Counted from the stretch's first letter, positions 1 to 7,198 are shown. The stretch: DNA of 10,536 nucleotides from Paraglaciecola arctica (GCA_003232445.1 QIJM01000472.1:1-10536); one strand, 5' to 3'. A program made the numbers and translations. The notes: generated by a model from the letters alone, not told the origin.

Positions 1-353
1 ATAGCAGCGGCATATTTAATTACATCAACCGTTTGCCACTGATTTTTATCTATAAAGGTACTCATATCTTTAGTTGTACTATTAACAGGCACTACACCTT
101 CACTATTAAATTTATGTCGATTACCCACCACCCACAAAAACTGACTGCGCGCCCGTGAACGTATCCAATGGCAACTCACTGCCGTACTTTTACTCGCCGT
201 TTGGCGTAGCATTTTTTTAACTGTGAGCAAGCCGTCTTCGGTGATCACGGTTTGCCATGTGTTGTCGCCAATTCGATTAGCGAAGGCGTCTAACACTCGG
301 CGGGTTTTCTTAAGTGCGTTTTTTTCGCATTGACTGACAAATGTGACCATCAT
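1..353 (-). CDS. cas3: Cas2-3 fusion protein of type I-F CRISPR-Cas (N-terminal part, cut by the window edge)
   Basis: Only the first 117 residues are inside the window. They read MMVTFVSQCEKNALKKTRRV and continue with TWQTVITEDGL, TAVSCHWIRSR and LWVVGNRHKFNSEG, which is the Cas2-like N-terminal domain of the type I-F Cas2-3 fusion. In this family the Cas2 part joins Cas1 to form the spacer integrase, while the rest of the protein (HD nuclease and superfamily 2 helicase, expected left of position 1) degrades target DNA recruited by the Csy complex. The ATG at 353-351 shares its A with the TGA stop of cas1 (TGATG), so translation is probably coupled. A second ATG follows at once and could also serve as the start. 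No stop codon interrupts the visible part. Whether the nuclease and helicase are intact cannot be seen here. Confidence 0.93.
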   Translation of the reverse strand, partial: MMVTFVSQCEKNALKKTRRVLDAFANRIGDNTWQTVITEDGLLTVKKMLRQTASKSTAVSCHWIRSRARSQFLWVVGNRHKFNSEGVVPVNSTTKDMSTFIDKNQWQTVDVIKYAAA

Positions 354-1321
354 CAGTCGTGCACTCCAGGTTCTGACTTGCCTTGTAGTGCCACCAGCTT
401 CACTTGCTCAAACATAAAATCTAACGCTTTATGATCGGTAAAGGCTTGTAAACACTGCTGACGGAATTCTTGTTCTGTGGCGTTTTCTTTGGCACAAATG
501 AATGCCCAGGGAAGGACAATGGCGTCTTTTATTAAATCGGCAATATCGAAAACAAGCGCACCTCGGCGAGTTTTACCATGCATGACCGCAAAACCATGAG
601 GAATACCGAGTACCCATAAAGTGGTGGCGGCTAACCCATAGGCTAAGTAGTTGCCGTGATTAAGAAAGTCGTTAGCTTTGTCGGTAGATTGATGCTGGCG
701 AGTAAAGTCTTTTAGCTGGGTATTATTGGCAGCAAATTTGTATAGCACTTTAGTCAGCTGAGCTTCGGTCAATAGTAAATCTGAAGGCTTTTTAGCATCA
801 GTGGTACGTTTATCAAATGTTACCAAAGCAGTTTGAATGTTGTTATCGTCTAAATTAAAACCTTCACTCTTAAGATCTTTGTCTTTGCCCCATACTTTAG
901 ACAAATACGCGATTCGAGCAGCTTGAAATTGTTTTGCGGCATTGAGTCTTTTTTCATCATCAAACCAAAAGCTCAGCCAGCCTTGCAGATATTCAGTGGG
1001 GCGATATTCACTCTGTGGGGTAAACCATTCCACCGCGTTACCTGAATAAAGGGGCGTACCTCCTCCGCCACTAAAACCAACTAACACCCCAGCTTGTGCC
1101 AGCATCCGCACTGCCGCTTGTGTAATGGATGTGCCATTGCCCAGTAACAAAACGGTTGTATTGGCGATAGGTATGTTGAAGTACTGATCCTCTTTTTTCG
1201 CTTCAGTTAAATACAATACTCGCCCATCTTTTTGCATCACCCTGCAATACTCCAAATAATACAAATTCGCTCGCTTGGAGTGCAGTATGGTTTTTAGATC
1301 TGATGGGGATAGGTCTTTCAT
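353..1321 (-). CDS. cas1: Cas1, type I-F (CRISPR adaptation integrase)
   Basis: A 322-residue protein of normal size for the I-F (Ypest) Cas1 group. Cas1 inserts new spacers next to the CRISPR leader, working here with the Cas2 part of Cas2-3. The N-terminal beta domain contains VLLLGNGTSITQAAVRMLAQAG and GVLVGFSGGGGTPLY. The metal-binding catalytic set can be placed at Glu186 (LLTEAQLTKVLYK), His248 (VMHGKTRRGALVFD), Asp259 and Asp262 (FDIADLIKD); the 11- and 14-residue distances from His to the two Asp match those I recall for the Pseudomonas I-F enzyme. The ATG at 1321 is preceded by AGGG at a spacing of 9 bases. The gene overlaps cas2-3 by one base downstream. Upstream lie 195 bases with an inverted repeat and then the WYL regulator. 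The presence of cas1 indicates an ordinary defence I-F1 locus rather than a Tn7-like I-F3 system, which usually lacks it. It appears intact. Confidence 0.95.
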   Translation of the reverse strand: MKDLSPSDLKTILHSKRANLYYLEYCRVMQKDGRVLYLTEAKKEDQYFNIPIANTTVLLLGNGTSITQAAVRMLAQAGVLVGFSGGGGTPLYSGNAVEWFTPQSEYRPTEYLQGWLSFWFDDEKRLNAAKQFQAARIAYLSKVWGKDKDLKSEGFNLDDNNIQTALVTFDKRTTDAKKPSDLLLTEAQLTKVLYKFAANNTQLKDFTRQHQSTDKANDFLNHGNYLAYGLAATTLWVLGIPHGFAVMHGKTRRGALVFDIADLIKDAIVLPWAFICAKENATEQEFRQQCLQAFTDHKALDFMFEQVKLVALQGKSEPGVHD

Positions 1322-1369
1322 TCAAAAACGCCCTGTTTATTCATTGGTTCTGGTTACAGCAGGAGTGCA

Positions 1370-1398
1370 TTGATTGAACACTTCTAATGCTCAATCAA
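1370..1398. promoter_or_regulatory. Inverted repeat upstream of cas1, candidate operator
   Basis: A perfect 8-bp inverted repeat, TTGATTGA (1370-1377) and TCAATCAA (1391-1398), with a 13-base spacer, lies 49-77 bases upstream of the cas1 start. The spacing between arm centres is about two helical turns, as expected for a dimeric helix-turn-helix protein. The adjacent WYL regulator is the obvious candidate, because BrxR/CapW relatives bind inverted repeats in the promoters they control. A related arrangement (TGAGCATTA, 10-11 bases, ATCAAT) recurs at 2366-2391 over the WYL promoter. No clear -10/-35 pair for cas1 was found nearby. Its operator role is inferred. Confidence 0.5.
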
Positions 1399-1495
1399 CG
1401 TTATCTGTTCTAAATCTTTGCTACTTAACATATCTATCTCTTTAAAGATTTGAATGATGTAAAACTAATCTATTTCCCACAGAGTACAATCCCTG

Positions 1496-1523
1496 AATAA
1501 TAAACAGGTAAGTTTGTTACCTG
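1496..1523 (-). terminator. Weak intrinsic terminator or attenuator after the WYL gene
   Basis: On the leftward strand CAGGTAA (1523-1517) and TTACCTG (1511-1505) form a perfect 7-bp stem with a 5-base loop, followed by the T-rich tail TTTATTATT. The stem begins inside the last codons of the WYL gene and uses its TAA stop. Only three pairs are G-C and the tail is interrupted, so termination is probably partial. It may separate expression of the regulator from cas1. Confidence 0.5.
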
Positions 1524-2341
1524 ATCATTTCCTCAACTAAGGCGATACCCTCATCAAATAACCAGCATTGGATTTCGGGTAAATTAGTCACTATTAACGG
1601 TTGTTTTACTGCGTTGTGTGCTTGGGATACGTCTATTTGCATTTCTTGCAGTAGATAATGAACAAGGGCGCTTCTGGTGCGCAGTGCTAGTTGCTTATTT
1701 TGCATGTTGTAGTCGGCGGCAATCAGCTGTTGTTGGGGTTTTGATAGCTTAGGGTTGGGGGCTAGCACTATATCGTCACGACTGTCATCTAGGCTGGTGT
1801 CGTCACTAAAGCGACTGAGTACAAAGTCACGATAGTCGTCATGCTTTTCAGAGTACCCGCGTAAATGCCAGCGCAGGCCGGTTTTCACAAAAGTATGAGG
1901 GTGAATAATCCTAGGCTCGCCTTTAGGATGATTGAGAGAGGCGTAATGGGTTTCTATCGCCTGCTTGTGCTTAATTGCATAGACCAAAGCGCGCATAGTT
2001 TGTGGTGATACTTGCCTAGCGGGTAAACGGGTAGATGTATCGGTCAAATGACTATCGACTGTCACACTTTCTGTTGATACATGGTTTAGCCAGTCTAGAT
2101 ATTCACCCACAACTTGCTCGATGTAATAAGGCTGAAAGCTTGCGGCGGGCTGAAATTTCTTTAGGCTTGGATCATATAAAAGATTATTTGGATAACGTTG
2201 TTTGTACTGGCTTAAATATTGTTTACCTTGTTTGTTAGTAAACCTAAAATGCTTGGCTATATCTGTAGCATTCACACCACCTTCCCAAAAAGCCAACAAC
2301 TCAATGAGCCAGTAATATTTATCTTTTCTTTGTTCCTTCAA
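1517..2341 (-). CDS. WYL-domain transcriptional regulator of the BrxR/CapW type
   Basis: A 274-residue protein with the three-part layout of defence-island WYL regulators. It has a winged helix-turn-helix at about 5-65 (WLIELLAFWEGGVNATDIAKHF). A WYL domain follows at about 115-185, with THYASLNHPKGEPRIIHPHTFV, the RWHLRGY signature at 157-163 and RDFVLSRF at 171-178. A WCX-like C-terminal region covers about 190-274. BrxR and CapW repress BREX and CBASS operons and are thought to sense nucleic acid or nucleotide signals through the WYL domain; the ligand here is unknown. The start is TTG at 2341, supported by GGAG six bases upstream and an in-frame TAA a short way further up with no ATG between. 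It lies directly upstream of cas1 on the same strand, with its own sigma70-like promoter at 2383-2411. A role in controlling the CRISPR locus is inferred from position. The family call is firm; the exact subfamily is less so. Confidence 0.85.
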   Translation of the reverse strand: MKEQRKDKYYWLIELLAFWEGGVNATDIAKHFRFTNKQGKQYLSQYKQRYPNNLLYDPSLKKFQPAASFQPYYIEQVVGEYLDWLNHVSTESVTVDSHLTDTSTRLPARQVSPQTMRALVYAIKHKQAIETHYASLNHPKGEPRIIHPHTFVKTGLRWHLRGYSEKHDDYRDFVLSRFSDDTSLDDSRDDIVLAPNPKLSKPQQQLIAADYNMQNKQLALRTRSALVHYLLQEMQIDVSQAHNAVKQPLIVTNLPEIQCWLFDEGIALVEEMIR

Positions 2342-2365
2342 TCTACTCTCCGTACACTTTGAGAC

Positions 2366-2391
2366 TGAGCATTAATTTAACCACTATCAAT
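2366..2391. promoter_or_regulatory. Second copy of the cas1-upstream motif, over the WYL promoter
   Basis: TGAGCATTA (2366-2374), 11 bases, then ATCAAT (2386-2391) on the + strand matches TGAGCATTA, 10 bases, ATCAAT on the - strand at 1393-1369 upstream of cas1. This copy covers the predicted -10 box of the WYL promoter, where a bound repressor would block transcription. It lacks the full inverted repeat seen upstream of cas1. A shared operator for the WYL regulator is inferred from the match and position. Confidence 0.4.
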
Positions 2392-2411
2392 AAATTATCT
2401 CGTTCCGTCAA
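2383..2411 (-). promoter_or_regulatory. Predicted sigma70 promoter for the WYL regulator gene
   Basis: On the leftward strand the -35 box TTGACG (2411-2406, five of six matches to consensus) and the -10 box GATAGT (2388-2383, four of six) are 17 bases apart. Transcription would start about 35 bases upstream of the TTG start codon. Its -35 box is one arm of the palindrome GTCAAGTTGAC shared with the rightward promoter next to it. Confidence 0.5.
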
Positions 2412-2412
2412 G

Positions 2413-2441
2413 TTGACACTTATACCAATCCATCCTATAAA
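2413..2441 (+). promoter_or_regulatory. Near-consensus rightward sigma70 promoter facing the metabolic operon's 3' end
   Basis: TTGACA (2413-2418, perfect) and TATAAA (2436-2441, five of six) are separated by exactly 17 bases. This is the best promoter-like sequence noticed in the window, yet no rightward gene follows. A transcript starting near 2448 would run antisense into the amidotransferase and alcohol dehydrogenase genes. The -35 boxes of this and the WYL promoter lie back to back in GTCAA-G-TTGAC (2407-2417). Whether it is active is not visible from sequence. Confidence 0.45.
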
Positions 2442-2462
2442 AATTAACCATAGTAAGTATGT

Positions 2463-2500
2463 GAAAAAACTGATGCCACGCGGCTGATGCTCTTAAAACA
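2463..2500 (-). terminator. Possible terminator of the ethanolamine operon
   Basis: Just past the TGA stop of the amidotransferase gene, the leftward strand shows two copies of GCATCAG flanking a small GCC/GGC hairpin core, then a run of six T (2468-2463). The upstream TGATG can pair with either CATCA copy. The stems are short, so this is a weak call based mainly on the T run and its position at the end of the operon. Confidence 0.3.
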
Positions 2501-3208
2501 TCAACGAACTTGCTTTAAAAAATTAATTATCCATTGCATGACCATCACATCATCTACTTCATGGGTTAATGTGGCACTGCCAGCATCAATAACCTCGGCG
2601 CTAATTCGATCCCTACGTGAGTCCATTAAGGCGAAAGAATACTCACGGCTAAATTCTGGATGTCCTTGGAGTCCTAAAAAATTATTGGCAACTTTTATCA
2701 TGCTATAAGGGCAAAAGTCATTACTCATTAATACCTCAGTCTGTGGGGGTAGTTCACTTATTTGATCTTGATGGCTTACGATTAAATTAATTTTATTCTT
2801 TGCAGTTGTCATCCAACTCTGCGTGGTGATCACGTCGCTAAATGCCATGCCAATACCCCAACCTTTGGGCGATTTTTCAACCCGCCCCCCTAATGCTTTG
2901 GCGATAAGCTGATGACCAAAACAAATGCCGGCAAACCCTATTCCCGCATCATAAAGTGCCCGGATAAATGCTTCCAACTCTCGGATCCATAATTGATCAT
3001 CATTGACCCCATAGCGACTACCGCTCGTCATGTAACAATCACAGGCACGAATATCGCTGGGTAAGTCATGGTTGATTGCTGAGAAGTATACAATCTCTAA
3101 CTGTTCATCAACACTTTGCAATAGTTGGCTGAACATTTCAGGATAGTCAGCAAATTCTGGTTGAAGTTGTTGCTGAACTTCATCACAAATTAATATTCCT
3201 AATTTCAT
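2501..3208 (-). CDS. Class I glutamine amidotransferase-like hydrolase, proposed gamma-glutamylglycine hydrolase
   Basis: A 235-residue single-domain GATase1 protein (PF00117-like fold) with a complete catalytic triad. The nucleophile is Cys96 in GICFGHQLIAKALGG, and His183 and Glu185 are in LQGHPEFS; NLIVSHQDQISELPP is also typical. The best-known relatives are the GMP synthase amidotransferase domain and stand-alone GMP-synthase-like amidotransferases. PuuD of putrescine catabolism does the comparable job of cutting a gamma-glutamyl amide but belongs to a different branch. As the last gene of an operon with a gamma-glutamyl ligase and two dehydrogenases, it most likely hydrolyses the gamma-glutamyl product, here proposed as gamma-glutamylglycine to glutamate and glycine. 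The substrate is inferred from context. The ATG at 3208 follows AAGG at good spacing and lies 21 bases after the alcohol dehydrogenase stop. No partner synthase domain is present. It appears cytoplasmic and intact. Confidence 0.85.
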   Translation of the reverse strand: MKLGILICDEVQQQLQPEFADYPEMFSQLLQSVDEQLEIVYFSAINHDLPSDIRACDCYMTSGSRYGVNDDQLWIRELEAFIRALYDAGIGFAGICFGHQLIAKALGGRVEKSPKGWGIGMAFSDVITTQSWMTTAKNKINLIVSHQDQISELPPQTEVLMSNDFCPYSMIKVANNFLGLQGHPEFSREYSFALMDSRRDRISAEVIDAGSATLTHEVDDVMVMQWIINFLKQVR

Positions 3209-3229
3209 AATGCGCCTTAGGTGTTCGTT

Positions 3230-4399
3230 TTATAGGTCACCATTAATAGCAGCCAAACAAATGACCGAGTATTGTTGTGCTGTAAATAGAATTGGATTAC
3301 CAGCAGCAGCCCCATCATTCACTGCCATTTGTCCAATTTTTTCTATTTGTGAAATATCAATCCCTGTTTCACCAAGACTATGAGGGATTTCCAACTCCGC
3401 ACGTAACGTAACGACCCAACTAATAAAACCATCAAAACTACTATCTTCAAGCTCAAGATAACGCGATAAACGTTCGATACGAGGTTCAATAACACTGCGG
3501 TTGGCTTTAAGCACATACGGCATCAACACAGCATTAAGTAAACCATGATGACTGTCATAAAGGGCACCTAGGGAATGAGCCAGTGCGTGCATTCCTCCAA
3601 GACCACGTTGAAATGCCGTCGCCCCCATGGTTGAACTGACCATTACCTGAGCTCTCGCTTCCAGATCACCACCAAAAGCAACAGCACGGGGTAAATAGTT
3701 TTTAATCAGACGAATTGCTTCCAGTGCTATGCCTTCAGCCATCGGGTGATAATACGTTGAACAATAAGCCTCCAACGCATGTGAAAGTGCATCCATTCCT
3801 GTTGCAGCAGTTAATTTCGGGGATAAGCCAACCGTTAGTTCAGGATCGAGGATCACAACAGATGGCAGCATATTGGGGTGAAAGATCAAACGTTTGAGAT
3901 GTTGTTCTTGATCGGTAATCACCGATGCTCGTCCCACTTCCGAGCCAGTACCTGATGTTGTTGGCACAGCGACAACAGGCGCCATGGTTTCGGTGCACAC
4001 TCTTGTCCAGTTATCCCCGACATCTTCAAAATCCCAAAGAGGACGGTTTTGGCCAACCATCAGCGCCACCGCTTTTGCAACATCAAGAGCCGAACCACCA
4101 CCAAAGGCAATTACGCCATCATGGGCTCCTTGTTTGTATGCAGAAACGCCATCAGCTACATTCTCACTGGTCGGGTTCGCTTTTATCTGTGAAAATACAC
4201 CACAATGTAATCCTGCTAGTTTACAAGTATTGACCGCTTGCTCAGTCATAGGTAAATCTGCCAGCCTGGGATCGGTTACCAATAAAGGGGCTTGCATACC
4301 CAGCTCTTTACATACTGCGGCTAATTCATTAATTCTGCCTATGCCATGTCGAATATTGGTCGGATAGTTCCAATTAGCGTTAAATTTATCTAAATTCAT
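3230..4399 (-). CDS. Iron-containing (group III) alcohol dehydrogenase
   Basis: A 389-residue NAD(P)-dependent alcohol dehydrogenase of the Fe-ADH family, of usual length. The N-terminal dinucleotide-binding half carries GGGS at 100-103 (VIAFGGGSALDVAKAVA) and AVPTTSGTGSEVGRASV at 144-160. The C-terminal helical half holds the four metal ligands: Asp203 and His207 (GMDALSHALEAYCS), His271 (GGMHALAHSLGALY) and His285 (DSHHGLLNA). Their spacing of 4 and 14 residues matches that of the FucO type. In this operon it is placed to oxidise the hydroxyl group of gamma-glutamylethanolamide to the aldehyde, which the dehydrogenase encoded just upstream would carry on to the acid. The substrate is inferred; family members range widely (1,2-propanediol, ethanol, 4-hydroxybutyrate). 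The ATG at 4399 comes 9 bases after the aldehyde dehydrogenase stop, and AAGGAAG overlaps that stop region, so expression is probably coupled. All key residues are present. Confidence 0.9.
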   Translation of the reverse strand: MNLDKFNANWNYPTNIRHGIGRINELAAVCKELGMQAPLLVTDPRLADLPMTEQAVNTCKLAGLHCGVFSQIKANPTSENVADGVSAYKQGAHDGVIAFGGGSALDVAKAVALMVGQNRPLWDFEDVGDNWTRVCTETMAPVVAVPTTSGTGSEVGRASVITDQEQHLKRLIFHPNMLPSVVILDPELTVGLSPKLTAATGMDALSHALEAYCSTYYHPMAEGIALEAIRLIKNYLPRAVAFGGDLEARAQVMVSSTMGATAFQRGLGGMHALAHSLGALYDSHHGLLNAVLMPYVLKANRSVIEPRIERLSRYLELEDSSFDGFISWVVTLRAELEIPHSLGETGIDISQIEKIGQMAVNDGAAAGNPILFTAQQYSVICLAAINGDL

Positions 4400-4408
4400 A
4401 TTTCTTCC

Positions 4409-5800
4409 TTAACTAGGCATTTTCAAGTGGAAAGATTTAGGCCGAGTCAGTGATCCATAACCTAAAATAGATAAAGTGCAACCACGACCAGAATTTTTAA
4501 CGCCAGTCCATGCCAGAGCAGGATCTAGGTAGTCACAACGATTGAGGAAGAAAGTACCTGTTTCAAGTTGCTCGCCAATGTTTAATGCGGCATCAGTGTC
4601 TTGACTAAAGACTGTTGCCGTTAAACCAAACTCAGAATCATTCATTAAAGCAATGGCTTGCTCATCACTTTCTACTTTCATGATGCCAACAACAGGGCCA
4701 AAACTTTCTTCGGTCATGACCCGCATAGTGTGATCAACTTGGGTCAATAGCTGTGGCGCCAAATATGGTGTACCTTCTTTATTAAGTGGAAAACTAGCGG
4801 AATCGATATGAGCAATAGCGCCCTTAGCTATAGCGTCATTAACCTGATCGCGTACAAAGTCAGCGGCACCTGTTCTAACTACGGGGCCTAAGGTGGTGTT
4901 TGGGTCGTCGGAACGCCCAAGCTTGTAACTATTAACTAATGCCGTAGCTTTAGTGACAAATTCATCAAATATGTTACTCGCGACATAAATTCGCTCAATA
5001 CCGCAACAAGATTGTCCTGAGTTAAAAAAAGCACCATCAATACAAGTTTCAACCGCGAGATCAATATCAGCATCACTGCGCACATAAGCGGGATCTTTGC
5101 CACCCAGCTCAAGACCAACACCAATAAAACGGCCGCCAGCTGCTTTTTCAACCATGGCTCCGCCAGCAACAGATCCGGTAAAAGCCACATAATTAATTTG
5201 TGGTTGTTTAATCAAGTTTTCAGTATCACTATGACTCAAATGCAAATACTGAAAAACACCTATTGGCATACCTGCTGTGGTAAAAGCTTTTGCTAACTGC
5301 TCAGCACATAGCGGTGTTTGTGCCGAGTGCTTCAAAATAACCGCATTGCCTGCCATTATCGCCGGTATGATCGCATTAATGGCAGTTAAATAAGGGTAGT
5401 TCCAAGGTGCAACAACAAAAGCAACACCTAAAGCTTCTCGCTTAATATAACGAGTAAAACCTTCAAGTGGGGGTAACTCAATCGGCGCTAGAGCTTCTTC
5501 CGCAACATCAATCATGTATTGTGCGCGTTCAATCATTCCTGCGACTTCACCTTTAGCATATTGGATAGGACGTCCCATCATCCAACATAATTGCTGGGCG
5601 ATCTCATCAGCATTTTTCTCAAATGCTGCAAGCATGGCTACACAAATGCTACGACGCTTACTTAGCGAGGTTTGGCTCCATTGTTGTTGTGCCCTAACCG
5701 CTTGTTCTACGGCGTGTTCAATCTGTATTTGATCGGCTAACTCTCGTTCTACATATATTGAACCGTCAATCGGCGAGATGGTTTGCTGTTTATTGTTCAT
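4409..5800 (-). CDS. NAD(P)-dependent aldehyde dehydrogenase, succinate-semialdehyde dehydrogenase-like
   Basis: A 463-residue ALDH superfamily enzyme. Seen in order are Asn134 in VVAPWNYPYLTA, which positions the oxyanion; FTGSVAGG at 208-214; the general base Glu231 in LELGGKDP; the nucleophile Cys265 in FNSGQSCCGIERI; and EESFGPVVG at 364-372. The C-terminus WTGVKNSGRG followed by LTRPKSFHLK is typical of the semialdehyde-type branch. In this operon it should oxidise the aldehyde made by the iron alcohol dehydrogenase, giving gamma-glutamylglycine if ethanolamine is the substrate. The frame stays open upstream to 5923, but the ATG at 5800 is preferred: it starts 13 bases after the ligase stop and is where ALDH homology begins. 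A start at 5923 would overlap the ligase gene by about 110 bases. The ribosome-binding site (TAAGTG) is weak, suggesting coupling to the ligase gene. A second Cys (266) beside the nucleophile is a minor variation. Confidence 0.9.
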   Translation of the reverse strand: MNNKQQTISPIDGSIYVERELADQIQIEHAVEQAVRAQQQWSQTSLSKRRSICVAMLAAFEKNADEIAQQLCWMMGRPIQYAKGEVAGMIERAQYMIDVAEEALAPIELPPLEGFTRYIKREALGVAFVVAPWNYPYLTAINAIIPAIMAGNAVILKHSAQTPLCAEQLAKAFTTAGMPIGVFQYLHLSHSDTENLIKQPQINYVAFTGSVAGGAMVEKAAGGRFIGVGLELGGKDPAYVRSDADIDLAVETCIDGAFFNSGQSCCGIERIYVASNIFDEFVTKATALVNSYKLGRSDDPNTTLGPVVRTGAADFVRDQVNDAIAKGAIAHIDSASFPLNKEGTPYLAPQLLTQVDHTMRVMTEESFGPVVGIMKVESDEQAIALMNDSEFGLTATVFSQDTDAALNIGEQLETGTFFLNRCDYLDPALAWTGVKNSGRGCTLSILGYGSLTRPKSFHLKMPS

Positions 5801-5813
5801 ATGTTTTTTACAC

Positions 5814-7184
5814 TTAAATAATTTCAAAATAACGTGATAATTCCCAATCGGATACATGCTTGCGATATTCACGCTCTTCCCATTCTCGCGATGCAGCAAA
5901 ATGAGCAACAAATTCCTCGCCAAACATTTCCTTTGCCGCTTTTGATTGCTTTAAACGACCTGCTGCCTCAAATAATGTTGCAGGTAGCGTTAGCTCTTCA
6001 GGGTGTTGCTGTTCGTAAGCATTGCCCTTAACTTGTGGTAATGGCTCGAGTTTGTGTTCAATACCATAAAGACCCGAAGCAAGTGCAGCGGCAAGTGCTA
6101 TATATGGATTAGCATCCGCGGCGCCCAAGCGATACTCTACTCGTTGCGATTTAGGTGAACCTGAGATAACCCGTAAGGCTGTTGTACGGTTTTCTACCCC
6201 CCAAGTGGCGTCTAATGGAGCCCAAACCCCCGGAACCATGCGGCTAAAACTGTTTACCGTTGGCGAAATCATAGATAAAAATTCTGGCATTAACCTTTGC
6301 TGACCGGCGAGGAAGTGACGTTGAATATCACTCATACTGTGCTCTTTATCGGCATCAAAAAAGGCCGATGAACCATCTAAGTGGGTTAGTGATATGTGAA
6401 TATGACCACTTTGTCCGGGCAAATCGCTGGACCACTTCGCCATAAAGGTTGCCATCATGTCATTACGTTGCGCCCAAACTTTAATAAAGGTTTTGAATAA
6501 CGCCGCTTTATCCGCTGCATCACTGGCATTATCATGAGCTAATGCTACTTCAACAACACCAGGTCCTGTTTCTGTATGAATGCCTTCTATTGGCATATCC
6601 ATCTCTTCGCAAAGCGCTAATATGTCGCGATATAATTCAGCGTGTACCGAATTTCTGATAACCGAATAACCGAACATACTTGGTGAAATGGGGGTAAGGT
6701 TTTTATAACCTTTCTCACGCACTGATTCAGGTGTTTCATTAAACATAAAAAATTCATATTCAAAGGCTGCCGTGGCATTAAAGCCCATTTGTTCAGCTTT
6801 TTTAATCACTCTTTGTAAGGTGCCACGTGGACATATCTTTTCTGCTTTACCTTCAAATTCGGCGATAAATAACAGCATATTCCCCTCAAATGGAATCGGT
6901 CGACAGCTACTAGGAATAATACGTACAGGCGCATCAGGATAACCTGTGTGCCAGCCGGTATAGGTTACATTGTCATATAACACATCGTTTGAATCCCATC
7001 CCATGACGACATCGCAAAAAGCAAAACCATCATGCAGAGAAGAAAAAAACTTTTCCTTACTCATGTATTTACCACGCATAATCCCATCACTATCAAATAT
7101 ACCGACTTTGATATGGGTTAAGCCTCGTTCTTCGATTATCGCTTTAGCATCGGCAACACTTTTGACTACTCGTGGATCCAACAT
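5814..7184 (-). CDS. Glutamine synthetase-like gamma-glutamyl-amine ligase (proposed gamma-glutamylethanolamide synthetase)
   Basis: A 456-residue member of the glutamine synthetase superfamily, closer to PuuA/IpuC/GlnA4-type ligases than to ordinary GlnA. Such enzymes use ATP to join the gamma-carboxyl of glutamate to an amine other than ammonia. The beta-grasp N-terminus (about 20-110) contains VGIFDSDGIMRGKYMSKEKF. The catalytic domain shows the metal pair Glu142/Glu144 in AFEYEFFMF, Glu205 and Glu212 in HTETGPGVVEVAL, His261/His263 in GQSGHIHISL, NSFSRMVPGVWAP at 311-323, ENRTTALRV at 331-339 and RVEYRLGAADANPY at 348-361. The C-terminal Tyr adenylylation segment of GlnA is not evident. 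Putrescine is a less likely substrate than ethanolamine: no putrescine oxidase or aminotransferase is present, while an Eat-type permease and an alcohol dehydrogenase are. The ATG at 7184 follows AAGGA at a spacing of 7 bases. A strong hairpin separates it from the permease gene. Confidence 0.87.
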   Translation of the reverse strand: MLDPRVVKSVADAKAIIEERGLTHIKVGIFDSDGIMRGKYMSKEKFFSSLHDGFAFCDVVMGWDSNDVLYDNVTYTGWHTGYPDAPVRIIPSSCRPIPFEGNMLLFIAEFEGKAEKICPRGTLQRVIKKAEQMGFNATAAFEYEFFMFNETPESVREKGYKNLTPISPSMFGYSVIRNSVHAELYRDILALCEEMDMPIEGIHTETGPGVVEVALAHDNASDAADKAALFKTFIKVWAQRNDMMATFMAKWSSDLPGQSGHIHISLTHLDGSSAFFDADKEHSMSDIQRHFLAGQQRLMPEFLSMISPTVNSFSRMVPGVWAPLDATWGVENRTTALRVISGSPKSQRVEYRLGAADANPYIALAAALASGLYGIEHKLEPLPQVKGNAYEQQHPEELTLPATLFEAAGRLKQSKAAKEMFGEEFVAHFAASREWEEREYRKHVSDWELSRYFEII

Positions 7185-7198
7185 TATTTTATCCTTGG

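Noticed and set aside
2487..2498. 12-mer ATGCTCTTAAAA shared with 8924-8935
   Set aside because: A single 12-base match in a window of this size is expected by chance and the flanks do not align well.
1..2500. CRISPR repeats near cas1
   Set aside because: No regularly spaced repeat of about 28 bases is present; in I-F loci the array usually lies beyond cas6f, off the left edge.
2487..2708. Rightward 73-codon frame downstream of the near-consensus + promoter
   Set aside because: It is the complement of the amidotransferase coding region, has no visible ribosome-binding site and resembles no known protein; an untranslated antisense RNA is more plausible.
3984..4367. Rightward 127-codon frame inside the alcohol dehydrogenase gene
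   Set aside because: It is antisense to a clearly conserved enzyme whose motifs are all in the leftward frame.
5801..5923. 41-codon N-terminal extension of the aldehyde dehydrogenase frame
   Set aside because: It overlaps the end of the ligase gene by about 110 bases and encodes no ALDH-like sequence; homology starts at the ATG at 5800.
5814..7184. Putrescine catabolism (Puu) as the pathway
   Set aside because: No PuuB-type oxidase or putrescine aminotransferase is present, the transporter resembles Eat, and an alcohol dehydrogenase has no role in the Puu route.
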